Below, in pieces: positions 46,593 through 55,843 of a DNA stretch of 64,000 nucleotides (positions within the stretch are counted from its first letter, which is position 1; each line of letters opens with the position of its first letter). The DNA lies in contig CAIZEI010000043.1 of the NCBI GenBank assembly GCA_903931945.1, positions 1-64,000 of the forward strand, in the 5' to 3' direction. The stretch comes from an uncultured Hyphomicrobiales bacterium (GTDB lineage: Bacteria; Pseudomonadota; Alphaproteobacteria; Rhizobiales; Beijerinckiaceae). The notes below the pieces were generated by a model. The model was given only the letters and a program-made list of their open reading frames with translations. It made no database searches and had not been told where the DNA came from. The translations under genes were made by a program, and so were the position numbers.

Positions 46593-47465
46593 TCAGGTTA
46601 ACCAACCCAGCGAGAACGCCACGATCAAGCTCAGGCCCATGATTGCACGGTAGATCACGAATGGCCAGGAGGAAAAGCGTTCCAGGAACCGCATCAACCC
46701 CCATATCGCGGCAAAAGATGAAACAGTTCCCATCGCCAGACCAAGCGCGAGAACAGACCATCCATGGCCATCAAGATGCGCCTTCCAAAGTTCGAAAAAC
46801 TCCTTCAGTCCAGCCAGCGCAATCGCTGGCACCCCAAGCAGAAATGAAAAGCGTGCGGCTTCCTCGCGTTTCAAACCCAGAAACAGGGCTGCTGTTAGTG
46901 TCGAGCCTGATCGCGAGACGCCAGCAATGAGCGCGCCGACCTGTGCGCAACCAACGCACATCGCGTCAAACAGGCTGACATGATCAATCGTGCGCGTATG
47001 GCGAGCGCGCATTTCGGCAATTGCCAGAAGCACTGCCATTAACAGGCTTGACAGCCCAATCACCAAAAGGCTGCGCAAGGGCGAACCGCATTGGTTGAGG
47101 ATGCCGGACAATAACAAACCACAAATCACTATCGGCATTGTCGCCAGAACAATCCACGCGGCAAAGCGGAAATGCCAATTCGTAAAATCACGTCGCATGA
47201 CCGCCTTGGCCGAGCCAAATACGATATCGCGCATATCGCCCCAGAAGTAGCTGATGACAGCAAACAGAGCGGCCATCTGCATTGCGGCGGAAAAGGCCGA
47301 ACCCGGATCCTGCCAGCCAAGCACGGCGGGAATGATTCGCATGTGCGCGGTCGATGAAATCGGCAATAGCTCGGTAATGCCCTGAACCACCCCGAGGAAG
47401 GCGACTTTGCCATATCCGAGCGCCACAAACCCGGTATCAATGCCCTGTGTACAAACTTCAGCCAT
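46593..47465 (-). CDS. uppP: Undecaprenyl-diphosphatase
   Basis: 290 residues with about eight membrane spans. UppP (BacA) recycles undecaprenyl pyrophosphate for cell-wall synthesis and can give bacitracin resistance. Both catalytic motifs are present: GVVQGITELLPISSTAHM and GVSRSGSTLT. It converges on clpB. Slightly long at the N-terminus (MAEVCTQGIDTGFVALG), so a later start is possible. Confidence 0.94.
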   Translation of the reverse strand: MAEVCTQGIDTGFVALGYGKVAFLGVVQGITELLPISSTAHMRIIPAVLGWQDPGSAFSAAMQMAALFAVISYFWGDMRDIVFGSAKAVMRRDFTNWHFRFAAWIVLATMPIVICGLLLSGILNQCGSPLRSLLVIGLSSLLMAVLLAIAEMRARHTRTIDHVSLFDAMCVGCAQVGALIAGVSRSGSTLTAALFLGLKREEAARFSFLLGVPAIALAGLKEFFELWKAHLDGHGWSVLALGLAMGTVSSFAAIWGLMRFLERFSSWPFVIYRAIMGLSLIVAFSLGWLT

Positions 47466-47791
47466 GCGGAGCGTCTCTGGGATAGTTTCCGGCCGATTCC
47501 GGAATAGCCAAGCACTACGGCGGTCCTAACCGTCAAGTCTGAAGATTTCAACTCACAGGCCCTGCGGCGTTTTGCTCGCACCCAAATCTTGGCCCCACAT
47601 AGGCAAACAGATGGACAGTTGGTTATCGAGGCGTCTCGGATGGCCAGGTAGGCCAGCTTGCGCATGTTGCTGAAATCCGCTTCGCAATTTCCATACATTT
47701 CTAGCCGATTGCGCGTGTCAGAAGAGGCACATGATGCGGGTAAAATAAGGGTTGTGGGCTGTGGTTCGATAAAACCTGACGATAGTCGAAA
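47466..47791. other. Intergenic region without a gene
   Basis: About 325 bases between the start of uppP and the end of the binding protein gene, both on the minus strand. It should hold the uppP promoter. No supported frame, repeat or hairpin stood out. Confidence 0.4.
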
Positions 47792-48904
47792 TCAAAGCTT
47801 ATGTTCGGCGTCGCGAAGCCACGCATTTACAAGCCGGTCAGCTAGCCCCGCCGGCGCTTGGGCAGGTGTGGCGACGAGCACTGCGTCATCTTGCAAATAG
47901 GGATGTTTCAGGGTCACAGGGCCACGCAGCCGTCGCGAAAGATACTGCTGTTCTTCATTGCCGAGCATCCAGTCGACAAACAGCGCCGATGCGTAGGGAT
48001 GCGGCGTGTTGCGGTTTATTGAAACTCCGCCATAAGTCGCAATGATAGGTCCTGGATAGGCGATGGCGTAATGGGCCGCAGGATTTTTTCGCTGCTCCGC
48101 CAGCCCCTGGTAGAGGTAACTATCAGCGACAACCATGTGGTCGCCGTTGAGCATCATTTGCACACGTTCGGGAAGGCCGCGCTGAACGATTGGCTCGTTG
48201 GCGCCAATGCATCTGAAGAAATCGAATACGCCTTCGCCCATAATAGCGTGAAGCCCCAGAAGAAATCGGGACTGGGCGCCCTCGAAGGACACATTGCCCC
48301 GGAAAAAGGGCTTGCACAGATCCATCCAGCCATGCGGCGCGTGATCGGGCGGGACAAGGTCCGGATTATAGGACATGCCGCGATCGCTCCAGAATGACAG
48401 GGTCCAGCGATTTTTCGGATCGCCAAAAGGTTTGTATCCTGGAAGGATTGCTGCTGTGGCGGGGCTCGCGTAACGGGCCAGAAAATCATGCTGGAGAAGT
48501 TCGGGCAGATCGACAATGGCGACATTGATGACATCGGTCAGGTGCCTGCCGGATAATTCCTCGGCATACATGCGCTCGGTTGCTTCCGGCGACCCGATGT
48601 CCGAGGTAGAGTCGACGGCAATAAAAGGGTAGCGCCTGCGGAAAAGCTCAATCTGGCCATTTCCGAGTTCGCCCCGGATGGTTTGAATGATTGACAGGCG
48701 CCCTTCAGCGCGGGCGCCCTCCTCAAGGCGGCGCGTTCGCTCCGCCGCCGGCGCTGCGTTAAGTTCCTGAAGCGATTTCTCCGCCGCTGACAATGCAAAT
48801 TCTTCCTGTGCGCGAACTGCGGGCGCAAGACCGCACAAACAGGCGACAAGAATTGATGCAAGGCCTGCTCTGGCGCCGGATTTCATGCATGGCTTTGATG
48901 TCAC
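47792..48904 (-). CDS. Iron-type ABC transporter substrate-binding protein, copy 1
   Basis: 370 residues from a GTG at 48904, which has GGAGG five bases upstream; the frame runs on to 48937 without support. The signal peptide ends near PAVRA-QEEF. The mature protein resembles the Fe(III)/2-aminoethylphosphonate binding class: LHG-like RGELGNGQIELFRRRYPFI, WTLSFWSDRGMSYN, INRNTPHPYASALFVDWML. It is a clear paralog of the protein at 53397-54509. The double permease at 51606-53360 is the likely partner. The ligand need not be iron. Confidence 0.85.
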   Translation of the reverse strand: MTSKPCMKSGARAGLASILVACLCGLAPAVRAQEEFALSAAEKSLQELNAAPAAERTRRLEEGARAEGRLSIIQTIRGELGNGQIELFRRRYPFIAVDSTSDIGSPEATERMYAEELSGRHLTDVINVAIVDLPELLQHDFLARYASPATAAILPGYKPFGDPKNRWTLSFWSDRGMSYNPDLVPPDHAPHGWMDLCKPFFRGNVSFEGAQSRFLLGLHAIMGEGVFDFFRCIGANEPIVQRGLPERVQMMLNGDHMVVADSYLYQGLAEQRKNPAAHYAIAYPGPIIATYGGVSINRNTPHPYASALFVDWMLGNEEQQYLSRRLRGPVTLKHPYLQDDAVLVATPAQAPAGLADRLVNAWLRDAEHKL

Positions 48905-49131
48905 AGGCGCCTCCGGGAGCGTTGGGTCCACCCGCACGATGCTCGCTTCCAGTTTAGCCAGTGCTGTCCGTAGCGCAACCGTAAACGGGCGCTGGCGGCG
49001 TCTTCGCCGGATTGGCTTGCCGGCTGGGATGTGCTGTTATGCTCCGACTTGCATGTAATTGAGGCGGTGAGAAACGTCTCCGGTTCACGGGAAACCAATT
49101 TCGGCAGTTGAGTTTCGTCAAAGGGGATTTG

Positions 49132-50475
49132 ATGACAGCCACTCCCAGGCAAATGCATCTTGCGGCGTTTTTCTTCCCGCCCGGCGCCCATTTCGCTGGC
49201 TGGCGGCTGCCGGAAGCCGCCGCGGATTCCGACATGAATTTCAAGCATTATCTCGATATCACGCTTGCTGCTGAACGTGGCAAGATGGACGCCGTTTTCT
49301 TTCAGGATTCCAACGCCAGCGCGCAAAGCGAAGCCATCGCGAGGCGCGATCCCGTGCGCGCCCGCCATCCCCGCGCAGTGGTGCTAGAACCGTTGATGGT
49401 TCTGCCTGCGCTCGCGGCCTATACGAAACGCATCGGCCTGATTGCGACACAGACAACGACCTACAATGAACCCTATCAGGTGGCGCGCCATTTCGCGACC
49501 TTGGACCACATCAGTGGCGGACGCGCGGGCTGGAACCTCGTAACGACCCAAAGTGAAGACGAGGCCGGAAACTTTGGCTACGACAAACACGTCGAACACG
49601 CGCTTCGATACGAGCGCGCCAATGAATTCTACGATGTTGTATGCGGCCTTTGGGATAGTTGGGACGGGGACGCCTTTGTGCGAAACAAGGAATCGGGGAT
49701 CTATTTCGATCCGGCCAAAGCGCGCCTGATCAGGCATGAAGGCAAATTCTTCCGAGTGCGCGGTCCTTTGAATATCGCCCGTTGTCCGCAGGGCAGGCCT
49801 GTTGTCGCGCAGGCGGGTTCGTCGCCGGTGGGCCGCGATCTGGCCGCGCGCAGCGCCGACATGGTCTTTACCGCGCAGGTCGACAAATCGCGTTCGCGCT
49901 CCTTCATTGACGATTTGAAGTCGCGCGCCGGCCAATACAATCGCGCGCCCGCCCATATCAAGGTTCTGCCCGGTTTCATCCCGATCATTGGACAGACCGT
50001 GCAGGAGGCGCAGGACAAATTCGGTGAGATGCAGGACTTGATTTCCGACGATATGGCGCTGGCCTCGTTGAAGCGTCACGCCGGCGGGGTCGATCTCACG
50101 GCCTTTCCGATCGATGGCCCTCTGCCGCCGCTGGGTCAAAGCAATTCCGCCAAGGGCCGCCAGGAATTGCTCATTGAAATGGGGCGCAGCGGAATGTCCA
50201 TTCGCGAACTCGGCCGGTATTTCTGCGCGGGTTCCGGGCACCGCATTGTCGTGGGGACGCCGCGCTCGATTGCCGACGATATGGAGGAGTGGTTTACCCA
50301 TGGCGCCGCCGACGGTTTCACTCTGTTCTTTCCCTATGCGCCCGGGCCAGCGCATTCTTTTGTCGATGGCGTTGTTCCTGAACTCCAGCGCCGGGGTCTC
50401 TTTCGCAGGGAATATACCGGCGCGACCTTGCGGGATCATCTGGGCGTTCCAACGCCGCAGCGTCAGGATGACTGA
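49132..50475 (+). CDS. LLM-class flavin monooxygenase (NtaA/SnaA/DszA type)
   Basis: 447 residues from ATG 49132. The segments MHLAAFFFPPGAHFAGWR, FATLDHISGGRAGWNLVTT, and GRPVVAQAGSSPVGRDLAARSAD are hallmarks of the NtaA/SnaA/DszA branch of bacterial luciferase-like enzymes, which use FMNH2 and oxygen to oxidise compounds such as nitrilotriacetate or dibenzothiophene sulfone. No flavin reductase gene is adjacent. It is divergent from binding protein copy 1 and is followed after 108 bases by a 2OG-type oxygenase. Substrate unknown. Confidence 0.9.
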   Translation: MTATPRQMHLAAFFFPPGAHFAGWRLPEAAADSDMNFKHYLDITLAAERGKMDAVFFQDSNASAQSEAIARRDPVRARHPRAVVLEPLMVLPALAAYTKRIGLIATQTTTYNEPYQVARHFATLDHISGGRAGWNLVTTQSEDEAGNFGYDKHVEHALRYERANEFYDVVCGLWDSWDGDAFVRNKESGIYFDPAKARLIRHEGKFFRVRGPLNIARCPQGRPVVAQAGSSPVGRDLAARSADMVFTAQVDKSRSRSFIDDLKSRAGQYNRAPAHIKVLPGFIPIIGQTVQEAQDKFGEMQDLISDDMALASLKRHAGGVDLTAFPIDGPLPPLGQSNSAKGRQELLIEMGRSGMSIRELGRYFCAGSGHRIVVGTPRSIADDMEEWFTHGAADGFTLFFPYAPGPAHSFVDGVVPELQRRGLFRREYTGATLRDHLGVPTPQRQDD

Positions 50476-50583
50476 TATTCGCAAGGCGGGGTGCTTGCAT
50501 TTTTGGCGCAGCGGGTAAAGTCTTCGTCCATGCTGGTTTGTGCGCCTGACCTTGGCGTTGGATTATTACGCAGGAGATTTCCC

Positions 50584-51588
50584 ATGTCGACGGATGTGCC
50601 GATCATCGATTTACAAAAATTTTCGAGCGCCAATCCTGCCGAGCGCGCAGGCGTTATCGGCGAAGTGCGGACGGCGCTTGAACATGTCGGGTTTTTTATG
50701 GTTTCGGGCCACGGCGTGCCGCAGCCGGTGATTGATCGCGCCATGAGCGCGTCGCTGGAATTCTTTGACCGCCCCGAAGCCGAGAAAGAAAGATTCGCTC
50801 CCATAAGCAACAAGATCACACGCGGCTACAACGCCATGCGCGGGCGGACCGTCGGGCTTGTCCTGAATCCGTCCCTGAAACGATCCCTTCAGGAAGGTTT
50901 CGCCATGGGCATGATGGATGTGCCGGACGATCCCTATTTTCATACCAAAGAGGCCGGCCGCAGTTTTGCTCCCAACATCTGGCCGGATGCGCCTTCGGAT
51001 TTTCAACCCACCATGCGCGCCTACTACGCCGGGATGGACCAACTGTTCCGGAAAATCATGCAATTGTTCGCCAACGCTCTTGAGCTTCCGGAGACGTTTT
51101 TTGACGACAAGGTCGCGCGGCACAGCAGCACGCTGCGATTGATTCACTATCCCGCTCTGGACCGCGAGCCGGAAGAGGGCGAATACCGCTCCGGCGAGCA
51201 CACGGATTCCGGAACGTTGACCATACTTCATATTGACGATACCCCGCAAAGCCTGCAAGTGCGAACACGCGGCGGCCAATGGATCGACATCAACAAGGTT
51301 CCTGGAACTTTTATCATCAATATTGGCGACCTCATGTCGCGGTGGACCAATGACAAATGGGTATCGACCCTGCATCGCGTCGCCAATCCGCCTGTGGTCA
51401 ACGGACGTTCGGACCGCCGCCTGTCCATCGCCTGTTTTTGTCAGACGAATTACGACACGCTTGTGGATTGTTTGCCAAATTGCTCGGGGCCTGAAAATCC
51501 CCCGCGCTACCCACCCGTTGTGACTGGCGAATTCTCGTTGATGCGGGCGGCGCTGCGTTATGGTTTCGAGACTGCACCGTCCGGTTAA
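50584..51588 (+). CDS. 2-oxoglutarate/Fe(II)-type oxygenase, isopenicillin N synthase-like
   Basis: 334 residues from MSTDVPIIDLQKF, with AGGAG just upstream; earlier in-frame starts lack support. The iron ligands are visible as EHTDSGTLTIL (HxD) and STLHRVANPP (distal histidine), with RLSIACF providing the arginine that binds 2-oxoglutarate. The N-terminal DIOX_N domain contains GFFMVSGHGVP. It probably acts after the LLM enzyme on the same imported compound. It converges on the permease gene with an 18-base gap. Confidence 0.9.
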   Translation: MSTDVPIIDLQKFSSANPAERAGVIGEVRTALEHVGFFMVSGHGVPQPVIDRAMSASLEFFDRPEAEKERFAPISNKITRGYNAMRGRTVGLVLNPSLKRSLQEGFAMGMMDVPDDPYFHTKEAGRSFAPNIWPDAPSDFQPTMRAYYAGMDQLFRKIMQLFANALELPETFFDDKVARHSSTLRLIHYPALDREPEEGEYRSGEHTDSGTLTILHIDDTPQSLQVRTRGGQWIDINKVPGTFIINIGDLMSRWTNDKWVSTLHRVANPPVVNGRSDRRLSIACFCQTNYDTLVDCLPNCSGPENPPRYPPVVTGEFSLMRAALRYGFETAPSG

Positions 51589-51605
51589 AGCGGCGTGATG
51601 CAGAT

Positions 51606-53360
51606 TTAGTATTGCTCACGAAGGCCGTAGCGTTTTTGCAGCGCGTTCGAGAGCAGTACGATCGTCAGCAGGATGGCGAAGAGTATGACTCCAAAGGCGC
51701 TTAACTTCAGGAAAGAACCTTCCTGCCAGAGGTCCAGAATGACGACGGCGGCAGTTCTGTTGCCGCCACGCGAAAGCAAAAGTGCGACGGTGAGTTCCCG
51801 ATAGGCGTGCACGAGCACCCAGAACCATGCCGCCACCAGCCCGGGCTTCATCAGCGGCAGTATCAATCTGAAGAACGTCCATAGAAACGGAACGCCAGCG
51901 ACCTCAGCTGCTTCCTCCAGTTCGGGGTTGATCTGGAGCAGAGAATTGGAGACAAAGCGCAGCGCAAATGGCATGTATTTGGTCACAAAGGCCAGGCCGA
52001 TAATGAACAGCGTGCCGAGGATAGGCGCGGGGATTAAAAGGTAGAGCCATACGAAGGTCGCGCCGAGCACCACGCCCGGAATCGCGATCGGCGCAAAAGC
52101 CAGAAATTCAAGCCATTTGCGACCTGGCAGCCGGGTCCGATGAATGAAATAGGCGATCAGTGCGACAAGCAGGACGACAAAAGTCGCCGTTCCCACGCCA
52201 AGCAGGGTAGAATTGAGCAACGAAGTCCAGACGCGCCCGCTTTCAATCAGCTGCTGGTAATTTGTCAGCGACACGCGCGCCAGAAACGGGACGCCATTGC
52301 CCTGAATGGTTCGGAGCAACGACGCGTAGATCATTACAGCGAGGGGGGCGCCTGTTGTGGTCGCCACAACGGCCAGCGACAGCGCGCAGGCAGCATAACG
52401 CCACCGCCCCAGTTCAATACGTCGCGGTCGGAAATCCTTGCCCGATATGGTCTGGTAGCGGCGACTGTTGCGCACCAGCGTCGAATAGGCGAGCAAAAGG
52501 ACAATCGACAGGATCAGCAGGGTAACGGAATAGGCCGCCGATCTGCCCCAGTTCACGGGGGTTTGCGTCGTCGCTTGATAAATCTCTGTTGTAAAAACGC
52601 TGATTTTGGCGCGCGTGCCGATCAATAGCGGCGCCTCGAACGTTTCCACCGTTGTGACAAAGATCAGCAGGAACGCGGCTGCAATCGCCGGCATTGAAAG
52701 CGGCAGCGCAATCCGCCAGAGCGCGCGCGTCGTATTCGCGCCAGCCATGGCGGCGGCTTCCTCAAGTCTGGGGTCCATTGATTTGAACGAGGCCGACAAC
52801 AGAAGGAAGGCCAATGGCGCCATCTCGATCGATTGCACCCACACCATGCCGCCGAACGAGTAAATATTGAAGGGATTGCGCAGGCCGGCGACATCGCGCG
52901 CCAGCTGATTGAAAAAGCCGATATTCGGGCTTGCGAGCAGTATCCAGGACGCGGTGATAAGGATGCCAGGAATGATAATCCGCGCCACCATCATCAATCC
53001 GACAAAACGGCGTAGCGGCATATCTGTCCGCTCCACAACCCATGCGGTCGTGGCGCCAATGACAAAGGCGATCGAGGTCGCCGCGCCTGCAAATTCGAGC
53101 GTATTCCAGGCCGATTGCCAGAACGACTGTGACGCGAGGGCGCGGGAATAATTGGCGAATGTGAATTCGAGCGTGAGAAAACCGGGATCGCCGGGGCGCA
53201 CCGCCTTCAGGCTCGTCCACACGATCATCGCAAAAGGCAGAAGAACCTGGTAACACAGCCCGGCCAGCAGGATCGCAAAGACCAACGGCTTTACACCCGG
53301 AAGCCAGGATCTGCGTGCGTCAGGGGATTTGAAACGGGCGCGCGCGCTTATGAAAGCCAT
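51606..53360 (-). CDS. Fused double permease of an iron-type ABC importer
   Basis: 584 residues with about twelve membrane spans, made of two tandem binding-protein-dependent permease domains, as in FbpB/SfuB/ThiP-like proteins. The EAA loops are visible: LEEAAAMAGANTTRALWRIALP in the first half and LEEAAEVAGVPFLWTFFRLILP in the second (positions given by 52687-52752 and 51846-51912). It lies downstream of binding protein copy 2 with a 36-base gap. No ATP-binding protein gene is in the cluster, so the ATPase must come from elsewhere. Confidence 0.92.
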   Translation of the reverse strand: MAFISARARFKSPDARRSWLPGVKPLVFAILLAGLCYQVLLPFAMIVWTSLKAVRPGDPGFLTLEFTFANYSRALASQSFWQSAWNTLEFAGAATSIAFVIGATTAWVVERTDMPLRRFVGLMMVARIIIPGILITASWILLASPNIGFFNQLARDVAGLRNPFNIYSFGGMVWVQSIEMAPLAFLLLSASFKSMDPRLEEAAAMAGANTTRALWRIALPLSMPAIAAAFLLIFVTTVETFEAPLLIGTRAKISVFTTEIYQATTQTPVNWGRSAAYSVTLLILSIVLLLAYSTLVRNSRRYQTISGKDFRPRRIELGRWRYAACALSLAVVATTTGAPLAVMIYASLLRTIQGNGVPFLARVSLTNYQQLIESGRVWTSLLNSTLLGVGTATFVVLLVALIAYFIHRTRLPGRKWLEFLAFAPIAIPGVVLGATFVWLYLLIPAPILGTLFIIGLAFVTKYMPFALRFVSNSLLQINPELEEAAEVAGVPFLWTFFRLILPLMKPGLVAAWFWVLVHAYRELTVALLLSRGGNRTAAVVILDLWQEGSFLKLSAFGVILFAILLTIVLLSNALQKRYGLREQY

Positions 53361-53396
53361 GTGGTCCGCATCTCCAGCGGGGCTCCCGCGCTCCGG

Positions 53397-54509
53397 TTAG
53401 CGCTTTTTCTCGACATCGCGCTTCCAGGCCTCAATCAAACGCGCGCTGACTCCATCTGGCAGACTGAGGGGCGTGACAACCAGTTGCGCGTCGTCGGGGA
53501 GGTAGGGATGTTTGAGCGTGACGGGGCCGCGCAGACGCCTGGCAAGGTAGCTTTGCGCTTCTTCTGTCAGCATCCAGTCTGCAAACAAAGCCGCGGCGAA
53601 AGGATGTGGCGCATTGCGGTTGATGCCGACGCCGCCAAAACTGGCGAGCAACGGTCCGGGCAGAGCGAAGCCGTCCGGCGCAGAGGGATTGCGGCGCTTT
53701 TCGGCGATGCCGGCGTATAGATAGCTGTCGCCGACCACCATATGGTCGCCTGCCAGCATCAGCGCCACGCGTTCGCTGGGGCTGCCCTGAATGATCGGGT
53801 CATTGTCGCCGAGGCAGCGAAAATAATCATATATCTTATCGCCGAAAGCAGAGTATAGCCCGGCGAGAAACCGGATTTGCATCGATTCAAACGAGACGTT
53901 TCCCTTGAAAAATGGTCGGCAAAGGTCCTGCCAGACATGCGGCGCCAGTTCGGCGGGGACGAGTTCGGTGTTGTATGATATGCCCCGGTCGCTCCAGAAC
54001 GAAAGAGTCCAGCGACCTTCGGGGTCGGCGTATTTCCGGAAGGCCGGAAGCACGTTAGCAATCGCGGGGCTGCGGTATCGTGCGAGAAAATCATGCGCCA
54101 GCAATTCGGGCATGTCGATTATTGCAACATTGATTGCATCGGTCAGGTGGCGGTCCGAAACCTCTTCCGCATAAACCCGCTCAGCAGCTTCGGGAGAGCT
54201 CAGCTGTGAAGACGAGTCGACGGCGATAAACGGGTAACGCTTGCGAAAGAGGTCGATTTGCCCGTCACCCAGTTCTCCATGCAGAGTCTGGAGAATTGTA
54301 ATCCGGGCTTCCTTTCGCGCGCCACTTTCCACACGCGCGGCTCTCTCAGCCGCAGGCAGAGCGTCAAGCTCTCGGTAAATCGCCTCGACAGAAGAAGAGA
54401 GGGCCTGCGCGTATACCGGACCCTGGAAGGCCGCGATCAAGAGTCCGAGAATCCCCCTCAACCATAGTGAATGGGGTCGTGTGCGTGGATCGGCCATTTC
54501 TGCGATCAT
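53397..54509 (-). CDS. Iron-type ABC transporter substrate-binding protein, copy 2
   Basis: 370 residues from ATG 54509, which has GGGGGAA upstream; the frame continues to 54650 without support. A signal peptide (LRGILGLLIAAFQGPVYAQA) is followed by the same fold as copy 1: LHGELGDGQIDLFRKRYPFI, WTLSFWSDRGISYN, INRNAPHPFAAALFADWML, SYLARRLRGPVTLKHPYL. The two copies lie on either side of the oxygenase genes. Copy 2 shares a transcript with the permease, so it is probably the main receptor. Confidence 0.87.
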   Translation of the reverse strand: MIAEMADPRTRPHSLWLRGILGLLIAAFQGPVYAQALSSSVEAIYRELDALPAAERAARVESGARKEARITILQTLHGELGDGQIDLFRKRYPFIAVDSSSQLSSPEAAERVYAEEVSDRHLTDAINVAIIDMPELLAHDFLARYRSPAIANVLPAFRKYADPEGRWTLSFWSDRGISYNTELVPAELAPHVWQDLCRPFFKGNVSFESMQIRFLAGLYSAFGDKIYDYFRCLGDNDPIIQGSPSERVALMLAGDHMVVGDSYLYAGIAEKRRNPSAPDGFALPGPLLASFGGVGINRNAPHPFAAALFADWMLTEEAQSYLARRLRGPVTLKHPYLPDDAQLVVTPLSLPDGVSARLIEAWKRDVEKKR

Positions 54510-54952
54510 GATTCCCCCTGCCCCCAACGCCCTGAATCCACCACGCGTGCGGCTACGAGCCTGCACGAAGTCTCGCCCAGCGCGCGATGGATCGCAAGCA
54601 TCAATTGCGCCAAAAAAAGGGAGCAGACCGTCGCAGCTCCTCACGCACATGAATTGGCGCAGTCCGCGCCGAAACTTTGATCCGCGCGAAACCGCTGGGG
54701 CGTTTGATTGAAGCTGTCAGCCGCTGTCGCAACGATATAGACAATATTTGAAACTCAACAATATTTGCAACGCAACAATCAGGCGGGCAAAGGGCTATTG
54801 ATGATCTGGCCGCCGGAGTTGTGATAAATTTCGATACGGCAATCAACTATTTTGACAGTGGCGTAATGGGTTGATTGCTGAACATTGACGATGTCGAATA
54901 CCATTATACGATACAATCGACGTTGCGACTTCGGTGACGTGAAGACTATAAG
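54510..54952. other. Intergenic region at the edge of the accessory island
   Basis: About 440 bases, AT-rich from 54720 to 54940. The string ACAATATTTG occurs twice (54748 and 54770 regions). No supported gene. It holds the promoter of the binding protein/permease unit. Confidence 0.4.
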
Positions 54953-55285
54953 CTATTCAGGATGAAAGGTTCTAAGATACGCAATAATCCCATCAATATC
55001 GGTATCGCTCAACAAAAAATTTGGCATGCTGGAATGTGGCGAACGCAGAAAGACGCGGATTGCAAGGTCGGTTAGCGAAGGCGTTGCAGCCACAAGGGCG
55101 AAGGGTGGCGCGTCGGGATTGGGGCTAGGTTCAGTGGTTTTTTGCTGCACCTGATGGCAGCCGGCGCAAAAGTCGAACGCCAGCTTGCGTCCTCCGGACG
55201 GATCCGGTGTTTGCGCTTTAACGCCGCTTGCGAAAGCTGATATCGCGACAATCAGCGCGAGCCTTGCACTGAAACGCAAATTCAT
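54953..55285 (-). CDS. Small secreted monohaem cytochrome c
   Basis: 110 residues with signal peptide ending ASGVKA-QTPDPSGG. The haem site is FCAGCHQV, and the distal methionine is probably in PHSSMPNFLLSD, followed by the typical C-terminal IIAYLRTFH. Its ATG overlaps the preceding gene by four bases, and both sit downstream of a perfect FNR/FixK box at 55774-55787, so expression under low oxygen is likely. It may feed electrons to the cbb3 oxidase encoded 4 kb away. Confidence 0.88.
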   Translation of the reverse strand: MNLRFSARLALIVAISAFASGVKAQTPDPSGGRKLAFDFCAGCHQVQQKTTEPSPNPDAPPFALVAATPSLTDLAIRVFLRSPHSSMPNFLLSDTDIDGIIAYLRTFHPE

Positions 55286-55695
55286 GACTTGTCTCCGGAC
55301 GCAACTTGTGGAGTCGTGCGATCAGCCATCAGGAAGTATTTTCGCGCGTGAGCAACAAGTTGTCCGTCGGTTGGGTGATCGACGGTTTCGACTCCTAGGA
55401 CAGAGCTCAACTGACGCGGCGCGTGTTGGGCAATATGCTTCATGAGTTCGGTTTTCTCCCGGCCCGGTCCGACAATCAGCACGGCGTGCGCGCCGCCGAT
55501 GGCTTCGATCACTGCCGTCAAAAAATTGTGATCTTCCCTGGCGTGGCCAGAACCCAAAGTGTTGGCCTTGTGGTGGATATGAACATGCCGATCATTTGGG
55601 TGGACGACGAGTTTTCTGACATCTTCCGGACTGAAGTGGAAGACCTTCGCTTCGCGATGATCGATCCACACGACAGCATGGTTATGTTCGTTCAT
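55282..55695 (-). CDS. eRF1-domain-like protein ("translational machinery protein")
   Basis: 137 residues from ATG 55695, with GGGAG upstream. It starts MNEHNHAVVWIDHREAKVFHF and continues with HIHHKANTLGSGHA and AHAVLIVGPGREKTELMKHI, a small alpha-beta protein resembling domain 3 of eukaryotic release factor 1 and the bacterial host-attachment/baeRF proteins. Its action on ribosomes is not demonstrated. It is coupled to the cytochrome gene (ATGA) and lies opposite ligA with an FNR/FixK box between them. FNR-type control of such proteins fits hypoxia adaptation. Confidence 0.78.
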   Translation of the reverse strand: MNEHNHAVVWIDHREAKVFHFSPEDVRKLVVHPNDRHVHIHHKANTLGSGHAREDHNFLTAVIEAIGGAHAVLIVGPGREKTELMKHIAQHAPRQLSSVLGVETVDHPTDGQLVAHARKYFLMADRTTPQVASGDKS

Positions 55696-55773
55696 GATTA
55701 GGCTCCCAAACTGCATGCCACGACGTCACATGCGATCGATCGCTCAGGATAGAGTATGCGGCGCAGTGAGTTC

Positions 55774-55787
55774 TTGATTTCGATCAA
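55774..55787. promoter_or_regulatory. Perfect FNR/FixK box between the eRF1-like gene and ligA
   Basis: TTGATTTCGATCAA is a full match to the TTGAT-N4-ATCAA consensus. Its centre is about 85 bases before the eRF1-like ATG and 63 before the ligA ATG, both compatible with activation from -41.5. Either or both divergent genes may be oxygen-controlled. Confidence 0.75.
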
Positions 55788-55843
55788 GGACTGGGTGCGC
55801 TAGCGCATGACACTTTGACGTGCCGAGTTGAAGGGAGAGCGCG

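Noticed and set aside
47129-47698. 190-codon minus-strand frame overlapping uppP
   Set aside because: It runs in another frame over the well-supported uppP gene and its unique part resembles nothing known.
54790-54872. Plus-strand string reading INFDTAINYFD, resembling an aldo/keto reductase motif
   Set aside because: Only a short isolated match with a stop soon after; no further homology on either side.
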